Source: Psychrobacter immobilis (GTDB taxonomy: Bacteria > Pseudomonadota > Gammaproteobacteria > Pseudomonadales > Moraxellaceae). Taken from it: DNA of 64,000 nucleotides. Below are positions 7,792 through 17,207 of the stretch, piece by piece. Both the position numbers and the translations under genes were made by a program. Under the pieces are notes generated by a model, which worked only from the letters and a program-made list of their open reading frames with translations, was not told where the DNA came from and did not search any database. The stretch spans positions 28,479 to 92,478 of the forward strand of contig NZ_CAJHAD010000013.1 of the NCBI RefSeq assembly GCF_904846285.1, written 5' to 3'. Every line of letters starts with the position of its first letter. The first letter of the stretch is position 1.

Positions 7792-8675
7792 TAGCGGGCT
7801 CCTACGCGGCGCGACAGCTTCCACTGTACGATATTAATGGTCAATAAAATTACAAATGAGATCAGTAGCATAAATAGTGCAACCGCTGAGGCGCCTTGAA
7901 CATCAAACTGCTCGAGCTTGCTGATAATAATGAGCGGTAAAATCTCAGACTGCATCGGAATATTGCCGGCGATAAAAATCACCGAACCATACTCGCCAGT
8001 CGCACGGGCAAACATCATGCCAGCGCCCATGAGCAGTGCGGGTAACAGCTCTGGTAAAATGACTTTACGAAAGGTCGTAAATCGATTGGCACCCAATACT
8101 GCGGCCGCCTCTTCAAACTCAACGGACAATTCTGCCAATACTGGCTGTACCGCACGGACGATAAACGGAAAACTCACGACTATTAAAGCGAGCCAAATAC
8201 CTAATGGCGTAAAGGCGACTTGAATATCAAACTTGGCAAACCACTGGCCGATTAAACCATTAGGCGCATAAAGAGTCGCAAGTGAAATACCGGTAACGGC
8301 TGTCGGTAGTGCAAATGGTAAATCAACCAACGCATTAATCAACGACTTACCCCAAAACTCATAGCGCACTAGCACCCAAGCAACCAACGTGCCAAATACC
8401 ATATTGGTGAGCATCGCCAGAAACGACATCCATAAGCTAAGTTTGATAGCAGCGGTGACTTGCGGCTGAGTAATGGTCTCCCAAAAGCCCGTCCAGCCCA
8501 TCTGTGTCGTGGTATAGGCCATCATGGCAAACGGTAGCACCACTAGTAATGATAAGCTAAAGACAGTGATGCCCATACTTAGCCCAAACCCTGGTAACAC
8601 ATTACGCTGGCGCAAGCGCGTCAGCCAACCTTTTTTATTGACGGGTTTGCTGGCAGGAGAAGTTGTTGCACTCAT
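7791..8675 (-). CDS. cysT: Sulfate/thiosulfate ABC transporter permease CysT (CysU)
   Basis: The 294-residue inner-membrane permease has several transmembrane helices, an EAA loop (EEAAAVLGANRFTTF) and the GEYGSVIFIAGNIP segment typical of CysT. It pairs with CysW to form the sulfate channel. Its stop codon overlaps the cysW start by one base. The upstream gene (sulfate-binding lipoprotein) is 226 bases away, across a gap containing a hairpin, so binding protein and permease may be expressed at different levels from one transcript. Confidence 0.92.
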   Translation of the reverse strand: MSATTSPASKPVNKKGWLTRLRQRNVLPGFGLSMGITVFSLSLLVVLPFAMMAYTTTQMGWTGFWETITQPQVTAAIKLSLWMSFLAMLTNMVFGTLVAWVLVRYEFWGKSLINALVDLPFALPTAVTGISLATLYAPNGLIGQWFAKFDIQVAFTPLGIWLALIVVSFPFIVRAVQPVLAELSVEFEEAAAVLGANRFTTFRKVILPELLPALLMGAGMMFARATGEYGSVIFIAGNIPMQSEILPLIIISKLEQFDVQGASAVALFMLLISFVILLTINIVQWKLSRRVGAR

Positions 8676-8768
8676 AGTGATGTCCTATTGCCTAACTGAT
8701 GGCACTTAATTATTAATCGTAAGTACCACGTGATATCAAATGTATTTATTATTGGTCTACTTAAGCGC

Positions 8769-8801
8769 TAAAGGACACAGCGTGGGTAGCCATGTCCTTT
8801 A
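8769..8801. promoter_or_regulatory. Intercistronic hairpin between sulfate-binding gene and cysT
   Basis: TAAAGGACA (8769-8777) and TGTCCTTTA (8793-8801) form a perfect 9-bp stem with a 15-base loop and no T-run. In an operon, such a hairpin behind a binding-protein gene can stabilise the upstream message; that role is inference. Confidence 0.5.
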
Positions 8802-8901
8802 TGTGCTCGGACGTTACTCTAAAGCTGACTGCTTAACCGCTATTTAATAAAAAGCTCATAAAAACTTCATAAATGGGCTAGGCAGTCAGCGTACTAGCGG
8901 C

Positions 8902-10005
8902 TTACTTTGGTGCATTAATGGCTAGCTGATCGAACACGCCGCCATCGCTAAAGTAAGTGCTCATGATTTCATCCCACGTGCCAAAAGCATCGTTTGGACG
9001 GAAAGTATCGATAGGTGGCAATTTATCGCTGTTTTTATCAAGCACACTTTTCACGCTTGGGCGCAGATATAAATTGGCTGCCAATTGCTGAGCTTGCTCG
9101 CTCCATAAGTAATCAAGATAGGCTTTTGCCGCATCGGTCGTGCCTTTTTTATCGGTCACGGTTTTCACAACAGCAACTGGGCTTTCAGATTTGATAGAGT
9201 ATTTAGGATAAACGATATCCACTTTACCCAAACCAAAATCAGTGGCGGCAAGGTTGGCCTCATTCTCAAAGGTCACTAAGACATCACCAATACCGCGCTG
9301 TACGAAAGTCGTCGTCGCTGCACGCCCGCCATTCTCATAGACTTTGACGTTTTTAAGCATGTCTTTGACGTAGTTTTTGGCTTGTATTTCATCTTTATTA
9401 AACGCATGCAAACCATAACCATAAGCGCCTAAGAAAGCATAGCGACCATTACCCGTGACTTTTGGGTTGGCCATGACAATCTCAACGCCTTCTTTGGTCA
9501 AATCCTGCCAGTCGTTAATGCCTTTAGGATTGTCTTTACGCACTAGGAATACGATGGTACTGGTAAAAGGTACGGCGTTATCAGGGAACTTGCTTTGCCA
9601 ATCTGACTCAACCAAGCCTTTTTTCTCGAGTAGCTCAATATCTGAACCTTGGTTCATGGTCGCGACATCGGCTTGCAAACCATTAGCCACCGACAATGCT
9701 TGCTTACTTGAACCACCATGAGATTGCTTGATTAAGATATTGCTGTTTGGGTGCTCAGCTTTATAGTGGTCTACGAATAATGGGTTGTAGTCTTTATAAA
9801 AATCGCGTGCCACATCGTAAGAGACGTTTAATAGCTCAATATCTTGCCCCTCAGTAGTAGCAGGCGTGCCTTCCGCATTGGTCGCTGGTTCAGCTTTTTC
9901 GCTATTGCTACAACCTGCCATACCTAAAGTGAGCGCCACACCGGCGATACTTAGAGCGCTAAGCGTTTTATTTTTATATTTATAACCTGTGGTATATGAT
10001 GTCAT
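8902..10005 (-). CDS. sbp: Sulfate-binding lipoprotein (Sbp/CysP family), copy 1
   Basis: The 367-residue protein has an N-terminal lipoprotein signal with lipobox MAGC (Cys32), then an acidic Thr/Ala linker and a periplasmic binding-protein fold. LLNVSYDVARDFYKDYNPLF, SHGGSSKQALSVANGLQADV and QRGIGDVLVTFENEA are signatures of the sulfate/thiosulfate-binding family. It captures sulfate outside the inner membrane for CysTWA. Most Gram-negative Sbp proteins are soluble, so the lipid anchor is notable, though it recurs in Moraxellaceae-like genomes. It is clearly paralogous to the next gene upstream (10291-11472). Confidence 0.9.
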   Translation of the reverse strand: MTSYTTGYKYKNKTLSALSIAGVALTLGMAGCSNSEKAEPATNAEGTPATTEGQDIELLNVSYDVARDFYKDYNPLFVDHYKAEHPNSNILIKQSHGGSSKQALSVANGLQADVATMNQGSDIELLEKKGLVESDWQSKFPDNAVPFTSTIVFLVRKDNPKGINDWQDLTKEGVEIVMANPKVTGNGRYAFLGAYGYGLHAFNKDEIQAKNYVKDMLKNVKVYENGGRAATTTFVQRGIGDVLVTFENEANLAATDFGLGKVDIVYPKYSIKSESPVAVVKTVTDKKGTTDAAKAYLDYLWSEQAQQLAANLYLRPSVKSVLDKNSDKLPPIDTFRPNDAFGTWDEIMSTYFSDGGVFDQLAINAPK

Positions 10006-10040
10006 GGCTGCCTCAAAAGGGATTGGTTAGTTAATGCAAG

Positions 10041-10052
10041 TATGCTAACAGC
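10041..10052 (-). promoter_or_regulatory. Shared promoter-like element upstream of sbp copy 1
   Basis: GCTGTTAGCATA on the minus strand, 36 bases before the sbp start, is identical to 11573-11584 upstream of the paralog. It contains TG-T-TAGCAT, which could be an extended -10 element. Confidence 0.35.
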
Positions 10053-10211
10053 GCAAGCTTATTATGTTTAATGATGAATATGCGTATGTTATTGCCAAAA
10101 TGGAATATAGTATTTATAAAGATAAGGTTATCAATAGTTTAAATGCCATAACTTATGGGTCACTTTAAATATTTTATAAATCGAGAATTTGACTCCAAGA
10201 ATTTGGCTGAT

Positions 10212-10269
10212 ATTTATAAACTGCTTTAACCTTTTATAAAGCCATTTATAAGGGGTTAAAGCTATAAAT
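10212..10269. promoter_or_regulatory. Long nested hairpin between the two sulfate-binding genes
   Basis: Three nested stems pair: ATTTATA with TATAAAT, GCTTTAACC with GGTTAAAGC, and TTATAAA with TTTATAA, around a GCCA loop. It lies 22 bases past the stop of the upstream sbp paralog. No T-run follows on the minus strand, so a mRNA-stabilising or partial-termination role is more likely than full termination. Confidence 0.6.
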
Positions 10270-10290
10270 AAATGACTTCGGGGCTGACTG

Positions 10291-11472
10291 TTATTTAACC
10301 TGTGCCAGCTGATCAAAACGCCCGCCATCGACAAAGAACGTCGCCATAATACTGTCCCAATCTCCAAACACTTCAACCGGCTCAAAGGTTTGAATATCCT
10401 TTAAGGTGCCTGTATGGGCTGCGAGCACCTCTTTATTGCTCGGGCGCAGATACATCTTTGCCATCAGCTCTTGCGCAGGCTTGTCCCACAATGTTTTTAG
10501 ATAAGCAGTTGCCGCAGTAGTTGAGCCTTTTTTCTCAGTCACCGAGCTGACGATTGCCACTGGATTATGGATGATGATGGAATAGCTAGGATAAACAATG
10601 TCGACTTGACCTTTGGCAAATTGCTTGGCGACCAAATGTGCCTCATTTTCAGTGGTAATAAGCACATCTCCTAGCCCGCGCTGGGTAAAGCTGGTGGTCG
10701 CAGCGCGCGCGCCATTGTCATAAGTCACGACATTGGCGAGCACTTTTTTCATGAAGGCATCGGTTTTTTGTGGTTGAGTAACCGATTCTTTAAATTGGTG
10801 CAATCCTGAGCCATAAGCGCCCAAAAAGGCATAGCGTGCCGTACCGCTGGTTTTCGGATTGGGCATCACCACGTCAATATCCGCACGTGCCAAATCTGCC
10901 CAGTCTTTGATGTTTTTTGGGTTGCCACTACGTACCAGTAATATCATGGTGGTGCTATAAGGAACGGCATTATCAGGAAACGCCTGCCGCCAATCCGCTT
11001 TTACCAGACCTTTTTCAACCAACATGTTCATATCGCTTTCTTGGTTTAAGGTCACCACGTCCGCTTGTAAACCATTGGCGACTGATAGTGCTTGTTTACT
11101 TGCGCCGCCGTGCGATTGTTGGATATCGACCTTACTATCAGGGTATTGATCCTTATAAATGCTAGTAAATAGCGGGTTATAATCTTTATAAAAATCACGT
11201 GAGACATCGTAAGAGACATTAAGTAGGCTGACATTTTGCTTATCGCTTGCCTCACTATTGGTACCATCGCTCGTGCCACTTTGAGTAGCTTTGGTAGGAT
11301 TACAGCCAGTCATTAGCATGGCAACGGCGAATACACCACCCAACTTAAAGCTGAAATTAAAACGGTCAGTGGCAAGCTTTGATTGCCTACTTTTATTTTT
11401 AATAAGTGCTTGGGTATTAATCAGTTCAAGTTTATTAGTTGCTTTTTCAATGCGTCGGTTCGTTGCTTGCAT
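10291..11472 (-). CDS. sbp: Sulfate-binding lipoprotein (Sbp/CysP family), copy 2
   Basis: The 393-residue paralog of the adjacent sbp gene shares LLNVSYDVSRDFYKDYNPLF, SHGGASKQALSVANGLQADV and QRGLGDVLITTENEAHL. The start at ATG 11472 follows GAGAG at good spacing; a TTG at 11511 would add 13 residues. A hydrophobic segment ends in lipobox LMTGC (Cys57), so the n-region before it is unusually long (about 40 charged residues). It belongs to the same direction and probable operon as sbp copy 1 and cysTWA. The two binding proteins may differ in affinity or in ligand (sulfate versus thiosulfate); the sequence does not say which. Confidence 0.88.
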   Translation of the reverse strand: MQATNRRIEKATNKLELINTQALIKNKSRQSKLATDRFNFSFKLGGVFAVAMLMTGCNPTKATQSGTSDGTNSEASDKQNVSLLNVSYDVSRDFYKDYNPLFTSIYKDQYPDSKVDIQQSHGGASKQALSVANGLQADVVTLNQESDMNMLVEKGLVKADWRQAFPDNAVPYSTTMILLVRSGNPKNIKDWADLARADIDVVMPNPKTSGTARYAFLGAYGSGLHQFKESVTQPQKTDAFMKKVLANVVTYDNGARAATTSFTQRGLGDVLITTENEAHLVAKQFAKGQVDIVYPSYSIIIHNPVAIVSSVTEKKGSTTAATAYLKTLWDKPAQELMAKMYLRPSNKEVLAAHTGTLKDIQTFEPVEVFGDWDSIMATFFVDGGRFDQLAQVK

Positions 11473-11870
11473 AACGGCTCTCGATAATGTTGATAGAAGC
11501 CTTATTCTCAAATATGATTAGCCGTATCAAAGGTTATCATTTCTTGAATGCTGTTCTATGGATGATGAGCGATATGCTAACAGCCTGTGAGGCAATTGCT
11601 TAGTGACAAATACGCTTATCGAGTTATTAACTTGGCATAAGTAATTTTATTAGTTATTCTAAAGTGGTTGTTTTTCATGAATATTTTTGCAATTTTGTGA
11701 TAAGCAGACACTTTTGAGTAAGTTACGGTATTGCTTAGGCTCTAGACGAACCTTTATAGAGTCGATATTATCCCTTAGCTTGTTATATATCAGGCGACGC
11801 ACTGATAAAACTTAGTCGATCCGCTTTCACTTATTTCCTGTTTACTAACCCCTTTATTCAAGGTAATGCA
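11473..11870. other. Divergent intergenic region
   Basis: About 400 bases between the sbp operon and a divergent lipoprotein gene. The only motif I note is the shared GCTGTTAGCATA element (11573-11584, minus strand). Confidence 0.4.
11573..11584 (-). promoter_or_regulatory. Shared promoter-like element upstream of sbp copy 2
   Basis: The same 12 bases as 10041-10052, 101 bases before this sbp start, with the TG-T-TAGCAT extended -10 appearance. Confidence 0.35.
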
Positions 11871-12395
11871 ATGATCAAGTCTTCACCTCGTCATGCCCGC
11901 CACTCACACTTTTTTGCTGTTATTGTAACGACCTCTGTCGCTTTATTTGCCTTAAGTGGCTGTAATAACGTAACGCCAAGCGTCAATAACCAAACGATTA
12001 AGCAACCAAACGCTGCCGTCACGCCAGCGGTGCAGACGGTCGTTGGCGATTATGCCTCTGAAGATTATGCCAAGCGTGCACAAGGCTATGATTGGGTGGG
12101 TGTGATGATAAGAGCTGACGGAAATGAGCAAATTGATATCAAGGTACGAGCGCGTGGTGATGTGAAAAAACCAACTTGTCACTTCGATGGTAAAGCGACA
12201 TTAATGGGTCAAGACGAGGCACACGGTGTCATTTTTCAAAGTAAGGTTAATGACAGTACCGCCTTTTTTCAATTTAAAGATGATACGTTGACTATTGATA
12301 GCCAAGATAAGTACGCGCTGAATTATTTTTGTTCGGGTGGAGCTTCACTCGTTGGCGAGTATCAAAAGCTTGAGGGTGATTTAGCGCTCAATTAA
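11871..12395 (+). CDS. Hypothetical lipoprotein
   Basis: I do not recognise this 174-residue protein. A positively charged start and a hydrophobic stretch lead to lipobox LSGC (Cys31), so it should be lipid-anchored. The mature part has a Thr/Asn/Pro linker, then a domain (about 55-174) with YDWVGVMIRADGNEQIDIKVRARGD, and two Cys (THCHF-like CHF and FCSGG) that could pair. The beta-rich pattern recalls small lipocalin- or MliC-like periplasmic domains, but that is weak. It is divergent from the sbp operon and convergent with sat, with a terminator between. Confidence 0.7.
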   Translation: MIKSSPRHARHSHFFAVIVTTSVALFALSGCNNVTPSVNNQTIKQPNAAVTPAVQTVVGDYASEDYAKRAQGYDWVGVMIRADGNEQIDIKVRARGDVKKPTCHFDGKATLMGQDEAHGVIFQSKVNDSTAFFQFKDDTLTIDSQDKYALNYFCSGGASLVGEYQKLEGDLALN

Positions 12396-12434
12396 TAGCT
12401 TTAATTGCCTATTTTAGATAATAAAATGAGATAA

Positions 12435-12473
12435 GAAAAAAGGTGTCAGAGTAACTATCTGGCACCTTTTTTC
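12435..12473. terminator. Bidirectional terminator before sat
   Basis: GGTGTCAGA / TCTGGCACC stem (one G-T type mismatch) with A-run before and T-run after. It serves the convergent lipoprotein gene and sat. Confidence 0.85.
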
Positions 12474-12505
12474 TTGCGCATTATCTTTTTTCAATATTAA
12501 GGTTT

Positions 12506-13759
12506 TTACACTGCAGAAGCACCGACCAATTTCACCTCAGCACGTTCTTCCTTAGCGATACCAGCATAGTAATGTCGCAAAATCTCTAGCACTTCAGGAC
12601 GGCTAAAGTTCTCTGGTACATCGAGGTCTTCTGATAGCGCTTTACGTAGCTTGGTGCCTGAAACCTTGACATGCTCAGATGCTTCATGCGGGCAAGTTTT
12701 ATCAGAAGCCATGGCGTTACAAGCATTACACCAAAACGTCCAACCAATTTTTAGCGGCTGCGTAATCAAGTCGTCTTTACCAACATATTCAAAGATGGTT
12801 TGCGCATCAAACGCGCCATAATAATCACCAACGCCCGCATGGTCACGACCAACAATCAGATGACTACAGCCGTAGTTTTGACGGAATACCGCATGTAGTA
12901 GCGCCTCGCGTGGTCCAGCATAACGCATATCGAGCGGATACCCAGCTTGGATAACGGTGTCTGCTCTAAAGTAATTATCAATCAAGGTCTTGATAGCTTC
13001 TTGACGCACTTCGGCTGGGATGTCGCCCGGTTTTAGTGCGCCGAGTAGTGAATGAATCAATACGCCGTCGCAAATTTCGATAGCAATCTTGGCAAGATAT
13101 TCGTGCGAGCGGTGCATCGGATTACGCGTTTGGAAGGCGGCAACCGTTTTCCAGCCCTTGGCATCCAAAATCTCGCGCGTCTCAGCGGGTGTTTTGTAAA
13201 TCTCTGGGTATAAGGTTGGGAACTCGCCTTCGCTTAGTACTTCGACACTACCGGCGATGTTTACGTCACCTTGGTTAAGTACTTGCTGCACGCCCGGATG
13301 CTCGCTATCGGTGGTGGTAAAGACTTGCTGACACTCATGGGCTTTATCGATGGTATAGGTTTCTTCTACCGTTAAAATGCCCATAATTTCGCCATCTTTT
13401 GCGACCAATGCCACTTTATCACCTTGGTTTAGGCTGTCGGCGGTTGCTTTTGGCGCTGATAAAGTAATAGGAATCGGCCAAAACAAGCCAGCATTGTCGC
13501 CACTTTGCAGGCGCATATTATCCACGACGCCTTGCCAATCTGCCTGATTCATAAAACCATTTAGCGGGGTAAAGCCGCCAATCCCAAGCATAATCAAATC
13601 GCCACGCTCGCGAGAGCTTAAGGTAATCGTCGGCAGCGTGCTGGCAAGCTTTAATGCTTGCTTGCGCGCCTCACCTTTTAATAGTAATGGTTTTAGCTCG
13701 CTGCTGCCGTGCGGCGGAACAAGTTTTGATGAGGAGAGATTGGGATTGGTAGATGTCAT
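12506..13759 (-). CDS. sat: Sulfate adenylyltransferase (ATP sulfurylase)
   Basis: The 417-residue enzyme makes adenosine 5'-phosphosulfate from ATP and sulfate, the activation step of assimilation. It is the monomeric Sat type, not CysDN: it has the ATP-binding motifs [10 protein letters not shown] (210-219) and GRDHAGVG (304-311) and the [14 protein letters not shown] segment. The C-terminal part has [18 protein letters not shown], a Cys/His group that is a likely zinc site in this subfamily, then VSGTKLRK. There is no fused APS kinase domain. It lies divergent from the sulfite reductase gene. Confidence 0.95.
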   Translation of the reverse strand: MTSTNPNLSSSKLVPPHGSSELKPLLLKGEARKQALKLASTLPTITLSSRERGDLIMLGIGGFTPLNGFMNQADWQGVVDNMRLQSGDNAGLFWPIPITLSAPKATADSLNQGDKVALVAKDGEIMGILTVEETYTIDKAHECQQVFTTTDSEHPGVQQVLNQGDVNIAGSVEVLSEGEFPTLYPEIYKTPAETREILDAKGWKTVAAFQTRNPMHRSHEYLAKIAIEICDGVLIHSLLGALKPGDIPAEVRQEAIKTLIDNYFRADTVIQAGYPLDMRYAGPREALLHAVFRQNYGCSHLIVGRDHAGVGDYYGAFDAQTIFEYVGKDDLITQPLKIGWTFWCNACNAMASDKTCPHEASEHVKVSGTKLRKALSEDLDVPENFSRPEVLEILRHYYAGIAKEERAEVKLVGASAV

Positions 13760-14025
13760 TTTTAAAACCTTAATAATGAAATTGAGAGATAGTTGGTCAG
13801 GAGAATGAGCGATTAAATTTGATAAACATAGGCTACCTAACTTTGGTTATGAAAATTTATGCTGTGTTTGGATATGGATATGTCTTAAAGGAATTTATGT
13901 TTATAGATTTAAGCTTATATGATGTGACTCTGAATTGTTTACCTTGCGATTGGCAATACAAGCGATCACACGCAAATCATTTTCGTCGCGGCTTTTTAAG
14001 TTAAAAACAAAATTGAGATTACGTC

Positions 14026-15769
14026 ATGTATCAATATAATTACGCTGACCAAACCTTGGTAGAGGAACGAGTCGCCCAGTTTCGCGACCAAACCGAGCGG
14101 TTTTTGGCAGGTGAGCTGCCAGAAGAGCAGTTTTTACCGCTGCGTTTACAAAATGGGCTATATATCCAGCGCTATGCACCGATGCTACGTATCGCCGTGC
14201 CTTATGGCTTGCTGGCAACCTATCAATTACGCAAATTGGCTGAGATTACCCGTAAATATGATAAAGGTTACGGCCACTTTACCACCCGTACCAATATGCA
14301 GCTGAACTGGCCAAAACTTGAAGAAGTGCCAGATATTTTGGCAGAATTGGCATCGGTGCAAATGCACTCGATCCAAACCTCGGGCAACTGTATCCGTAAT
14401 ACCACCACCGACCCTTATGCGGGTATTCATAAGGAAGAGATCGCCGATCCGCGTCCTTATTGTGAGATTATTCGTCAATGGTCAACCTTTCATCCGGAAT
14501 TTGCTTTTTTACCGCGTAAATTTAAAATTGCCGTCATTGGTACGGCAAAAGACCGCGCGGCAACGCAGGTACATGATATCGGACATTGCCGTCATTGGTA
14601 CGGCAAAAGACCGCGCGGCAACGCAGGTACATGATATCGGACTACATTTAAAGAAAAATGACGCAGACGAGCTTGGCTTTGAGGTGATAGTTGGTGGCGG
14701 TCTTGGGCGTACGCCAGTGATTGGTAAAACCATTAATGCATTTTTACCGCGCCAGCATCTGCTCAGCTATTTAGATGCGATTTTGCGTGTCTATAATCTG
14801 CATGGTCGCCGCGACAATAAATTCAAAGCGCGTATCAAGATATTGGTCGATAGCATGGGCGGCCCAGCATTTGCCAAATTGGTCGATGCCGAATGGGAAG
14901 CCAATATCAAAGATGGTCCGTTGACCCTGACCGATGCCAACTTTGACAAGGCCAGCAGCTTTTTTACTGAGCCTGATTATCTAAGTTTTGATGCACTACA
15001 GGTACAGTCAGACTTGCAGCAGCAACTAGAGGCTGATAAAGACTTTGCCAATTGGTATCAGCAAAATACCGTGGCGCATAAAATCGCAGGCTATCGCGCG
15101 GTGGTTATTTCGTTAAAAGCCGGCTTGGTCGATGGTAAATATGTACCATCAGGTGATATTAGCGCCGCGCAAATGGACGCCCTCGCCGACCTCGCTGACG
15201 AGCATAGCTTTGGCGAGCTACGTGGTACCTATCAGCAAAATCTAGTCTTTGCCGATGTACAAACCAATCGCTTGTACGAATTATGGCAGCAGCTGGCTGC
15301 ACTACATTTGGCCCGTCCAAATATCAATACTCTAACCGATATGATCGTCTGCCCAGGCTGGGATTTTTGTTCGCTTGCCAATGCCACGACCCACAATATC
15401 GCTGAGCAAATCGAAAAGCAGTTTAATGATCTTGACTACCTTTATGACTTGGGTGAGATTCGCCTCAATATGTCTGGCTGTATGAATGCCTGCGCCCATC
15501 ACCATACCGGCGATATTGGTATCCTTGGGGTCGATAAAAAAGGCGAATACTGGTATCAAATCAGCCTAGGCGGTAACTCTAGCAACGACGCCAAAATCGG
15601 TAAGATATTAGGCAAGGCGGTACCAACCGATGCCGTAGCAACGACGATACAAAAGATAATCGACGTTTACTTAGAGCAGCGCGTTAGCAATGACAATGAC
15701 GTCGAAGGCTTTGGTGAGTTAATCGACCGTATCGGTATTACCCCTTTTAAGGAGAAGGTCTATGGCTAA
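14026..15769 (+). pseudogene. cysI: Siroheme-dependent sulfite reductase (CysI type), frameshifted by a 58-bp tandem duplication
   Basis: This would reduce sulfite to sulfide. The N-terminal half (from ATG 14026) reads YGLLATYQLRKLAEI, GHFTTRTNMQLNWPK and the siroheme-region TSGNCIRNTTTDPYAG. At 14527-14642 a 58-base unit occurs twice with no difference. As 58 is not a multiple of three, frame 1 then runs into a stop at 14632-14634 after about 202 codons, while the rest of the protein continues in another frame to 15769. Removing one copy restores a single 561-codon frame. The C-terminal half is intact and has the [4Fe-4S]/siroheme cysteines CPGWDFC and SGCMNACAHH. It overlaps the DUF934 gene by 8 bases. 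Either a genuine mutation or an assembly error is possible. Confidence 0.9.
14527..14642. repeat. Exact 58-bp tandem duplication inside cysI
   Basis: 14527-14584 and 14585-14642 are identical. The unit includes GCCGT/ACGGC inverted arms and the palindrome CCGCGCGG. No extra homology extends past the junctions. Confidence 0.98.
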
Positions 15770-16358
15770 TCATCATGTGTTTACTAGCGAAGGCATCGAT
15801 ATTAGCGAGACTGACACTTGGCTTGCGCTTAGCACCGATGAGCTGCCTGACGGTATTACCCTGACCGATATATCTTTGTTAGAGCTGCTGCAAAAACAAG
15901 AAAAACTCGAGGTCGTTTTACCGCTTACTGATTTATTAGATGCTAAAGGCAATATTGCAGGCGGACTATTACAACAAGTACGTGAATTGTTAGCCGAGCA
16001 TATTAGCCGTACCGGTGTCTGGGTGACATCAGATAGCGATACCGAAGTGCTGACGCGTATTCCAGAGTTTTTATTACAGCAGGATTTGATTGTGATTCAC
16101 GTCCCCGCTTTCACTGACGGACGCGGTTTCAGTTACGCCCAAACCTTACGCCAAATGGGCTATCAAGGCGAGATTCGTATGGCTGGCAAGTTTGGCCGCG
16201 ATCAAATCGCCTATCTGCTACGCGCAGGCGCCGACAGTTTTGTGATAAGCGCGCATGACCTGCAGTCTATCTCTGATATCAGCCAAGCCTTTAACGCGCT
16301 GGCCAGCAGCTATGACGGTCGCAACGCCGCCGACTTACCGATGTTTGCAGGTGCTTAG
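15762..16358 (+). CDS. DUF934 protein, sulfite-reduction partner
   Basis: The 198-residue protein has the DUF934 signature in its C-terminal half: PAFTDGRGFSYAQTLRQMGY, then GEIRMAGKFGRDQIAYLLRAGADSF. DUF934 genes are regularly found next to cysI and cysH in proteobacteria and are annotated as putative oxidoreductases or sulfite-reductase accessory factors; the exact role is not settled as far as I know. The start overlaps the end of cysI by 8 bases, so translation is probably coupled. If cysI is really frameshifted, coupling from full-length cysI would be lost. Confidence 0.85.
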   Translation: MANHHVFTSEGIDISETDTWLALSTDELPDGITLTDISLLELLQKQEKLEVVLPLTDLLDAKGNIAGGLLQQVRELLAEHISRTGVWVTSDSDTEVLTRIPEFLLQQDLIVIHVPAFTDGRGFSYAQTLRQMGYQGEIRMAGKFGRDQIAYLLRAGADSFVISAHDLQSISDISQAFNALASSYDGRNAADLPMFAGA

Positions 16359-16469
16359 TGCATTGATGCCATAAAAGCGATTATTAACCATTTTTCAATT
16401 CAGCTATTTTTAGTTTAGGTACGTCATTATTAATTATCACTATTGTTAACTATCACTAAGGAATATATT

Positions 16470-17108
16470 ATGAGCCAATTACACCCAAATCTAGATATCA
16501 ACCAAGCCAACCAAGACTTGCAAGGTAAATCACCAGAAGAAATCGTTGCCTGGGCATTAAACCAAGCCAAAAACCCAATCATTACCACTAACTTCCGCCC
16601 TTACGAATCAGCGATTTTGCACTTAGTTGCTAAACAGCGTCCTGATATCATCGTATTGTGGGTAGACTCAGGCTATAACACCGATGCAACGTATCAATTT
16701 GCCAATAAAGTTATTCGCGATTTAAACTTAAACGTCATCACCTATATCCCTAAGCAAACGGCAGCGTATCGTGACGCGACCATGAACGGCATCCCAGGCA
16801 TCGATAATCCGCAGCATGATGAATTCACTGACCAAGTAAAGCTAGAGCCATTTCGCCGTGCGCTAGATGAGCTAAAGCCAGATGTGTGGTTTAATGCCAT
16901 TCGTAAGGATCAAACGGAATTCCGCCAAGGACTTGATGTGCTTAGCCTATCAAAAGACGGCGTGTTAAAAGTCGCACCATTGTTTGAAAAAACAGACGCT
17001 GATTTGGATGTTTATCTTCAAGAGCATAACTTACCAAATGAGTTTGATTACTTTGATCCGACTAAAGTAGAAGAAAGCCGTGAGTGTGGTTTGCATACAC
17101 AGTTATAA
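16470..17108 (+). CDS. cysH: Phosphoadenylylsulfate (or adenylylsulfate) reductase CysH
   Basis: The 212-residue thioredoxin-dependent reductase makes sulfite from PAPS (or APS). Visible motifs are the PP-loop-like TTNFRPYESAILHLV (about 40-54), VDSGYNTDATYQFA, EPFRRALDELKPDVWF and the catalytic C-terminal ECGLH (Cys206). There is no other Cys, so the CC...CxxC cluster of iron-sulfur APS reductases is absent; that pattern points to PAPS as substrate. The ATG at 16470 follows AAGGAA; a TTG at 16443 is a poorer start. It lies 111 bases downstream of the DUF934 gene, probably in the cysI transcript. Confidence 0.92.
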   Translation: MSQLHPNLDINQANQDLQGKSPEEIVAWALNQAKNPIITTNFRPYESAILHLVAKQRPDIIVLWVDSGYNTDATYQFANKVIRDLNLNVITYIPKQTAAYRDATMNGIPGIDNPQHDEFTDQVKLEPFRRALDELKPDVWFNAIRKDQTEFRQGLDVLSLSKDGVLKVAPLFEKTDADLDVYLQEHNLPNEFDYFDPTKVEESRECGLHTQL

Positions 17109-17143
17109 TATTATTAATTTAATAAACAACTATTTTTGAACGT

Positions 17144-17175
17144 AAAAAGCCCTTTTAAAAATAAAAGGGCTTTTT
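17144..17175. terminator. Bidirectional terminator cysH / SDR gene
   Basis: AAAAAGCCCTTTTA / TAAAAGGGCTTTTT, a perfect 14-bp stem with a 4-base loop, between convergent genes. Confidence 0.92.
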
Positions 17176-17207
17176 CGATTTAGATAGCTTATAGCTTTTT
17201 TAGAGCG

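Noticed and set aside
13819..14004. Small open frame of 61 codons upstream of cysI
   Set aside because: No ribosome binding site or signal, and its product has no recognisable pattern; it fills the divergent sat/cysI promoter region.
14318..15769. A separate gene of 483 codons starting inside cysI
   Set aside because: Its first 70 or so residues are a shadow of cysI; the rest is the C-terminal half of cysI in the frame created by the 58-bp duplication. It is part of one broken gene.
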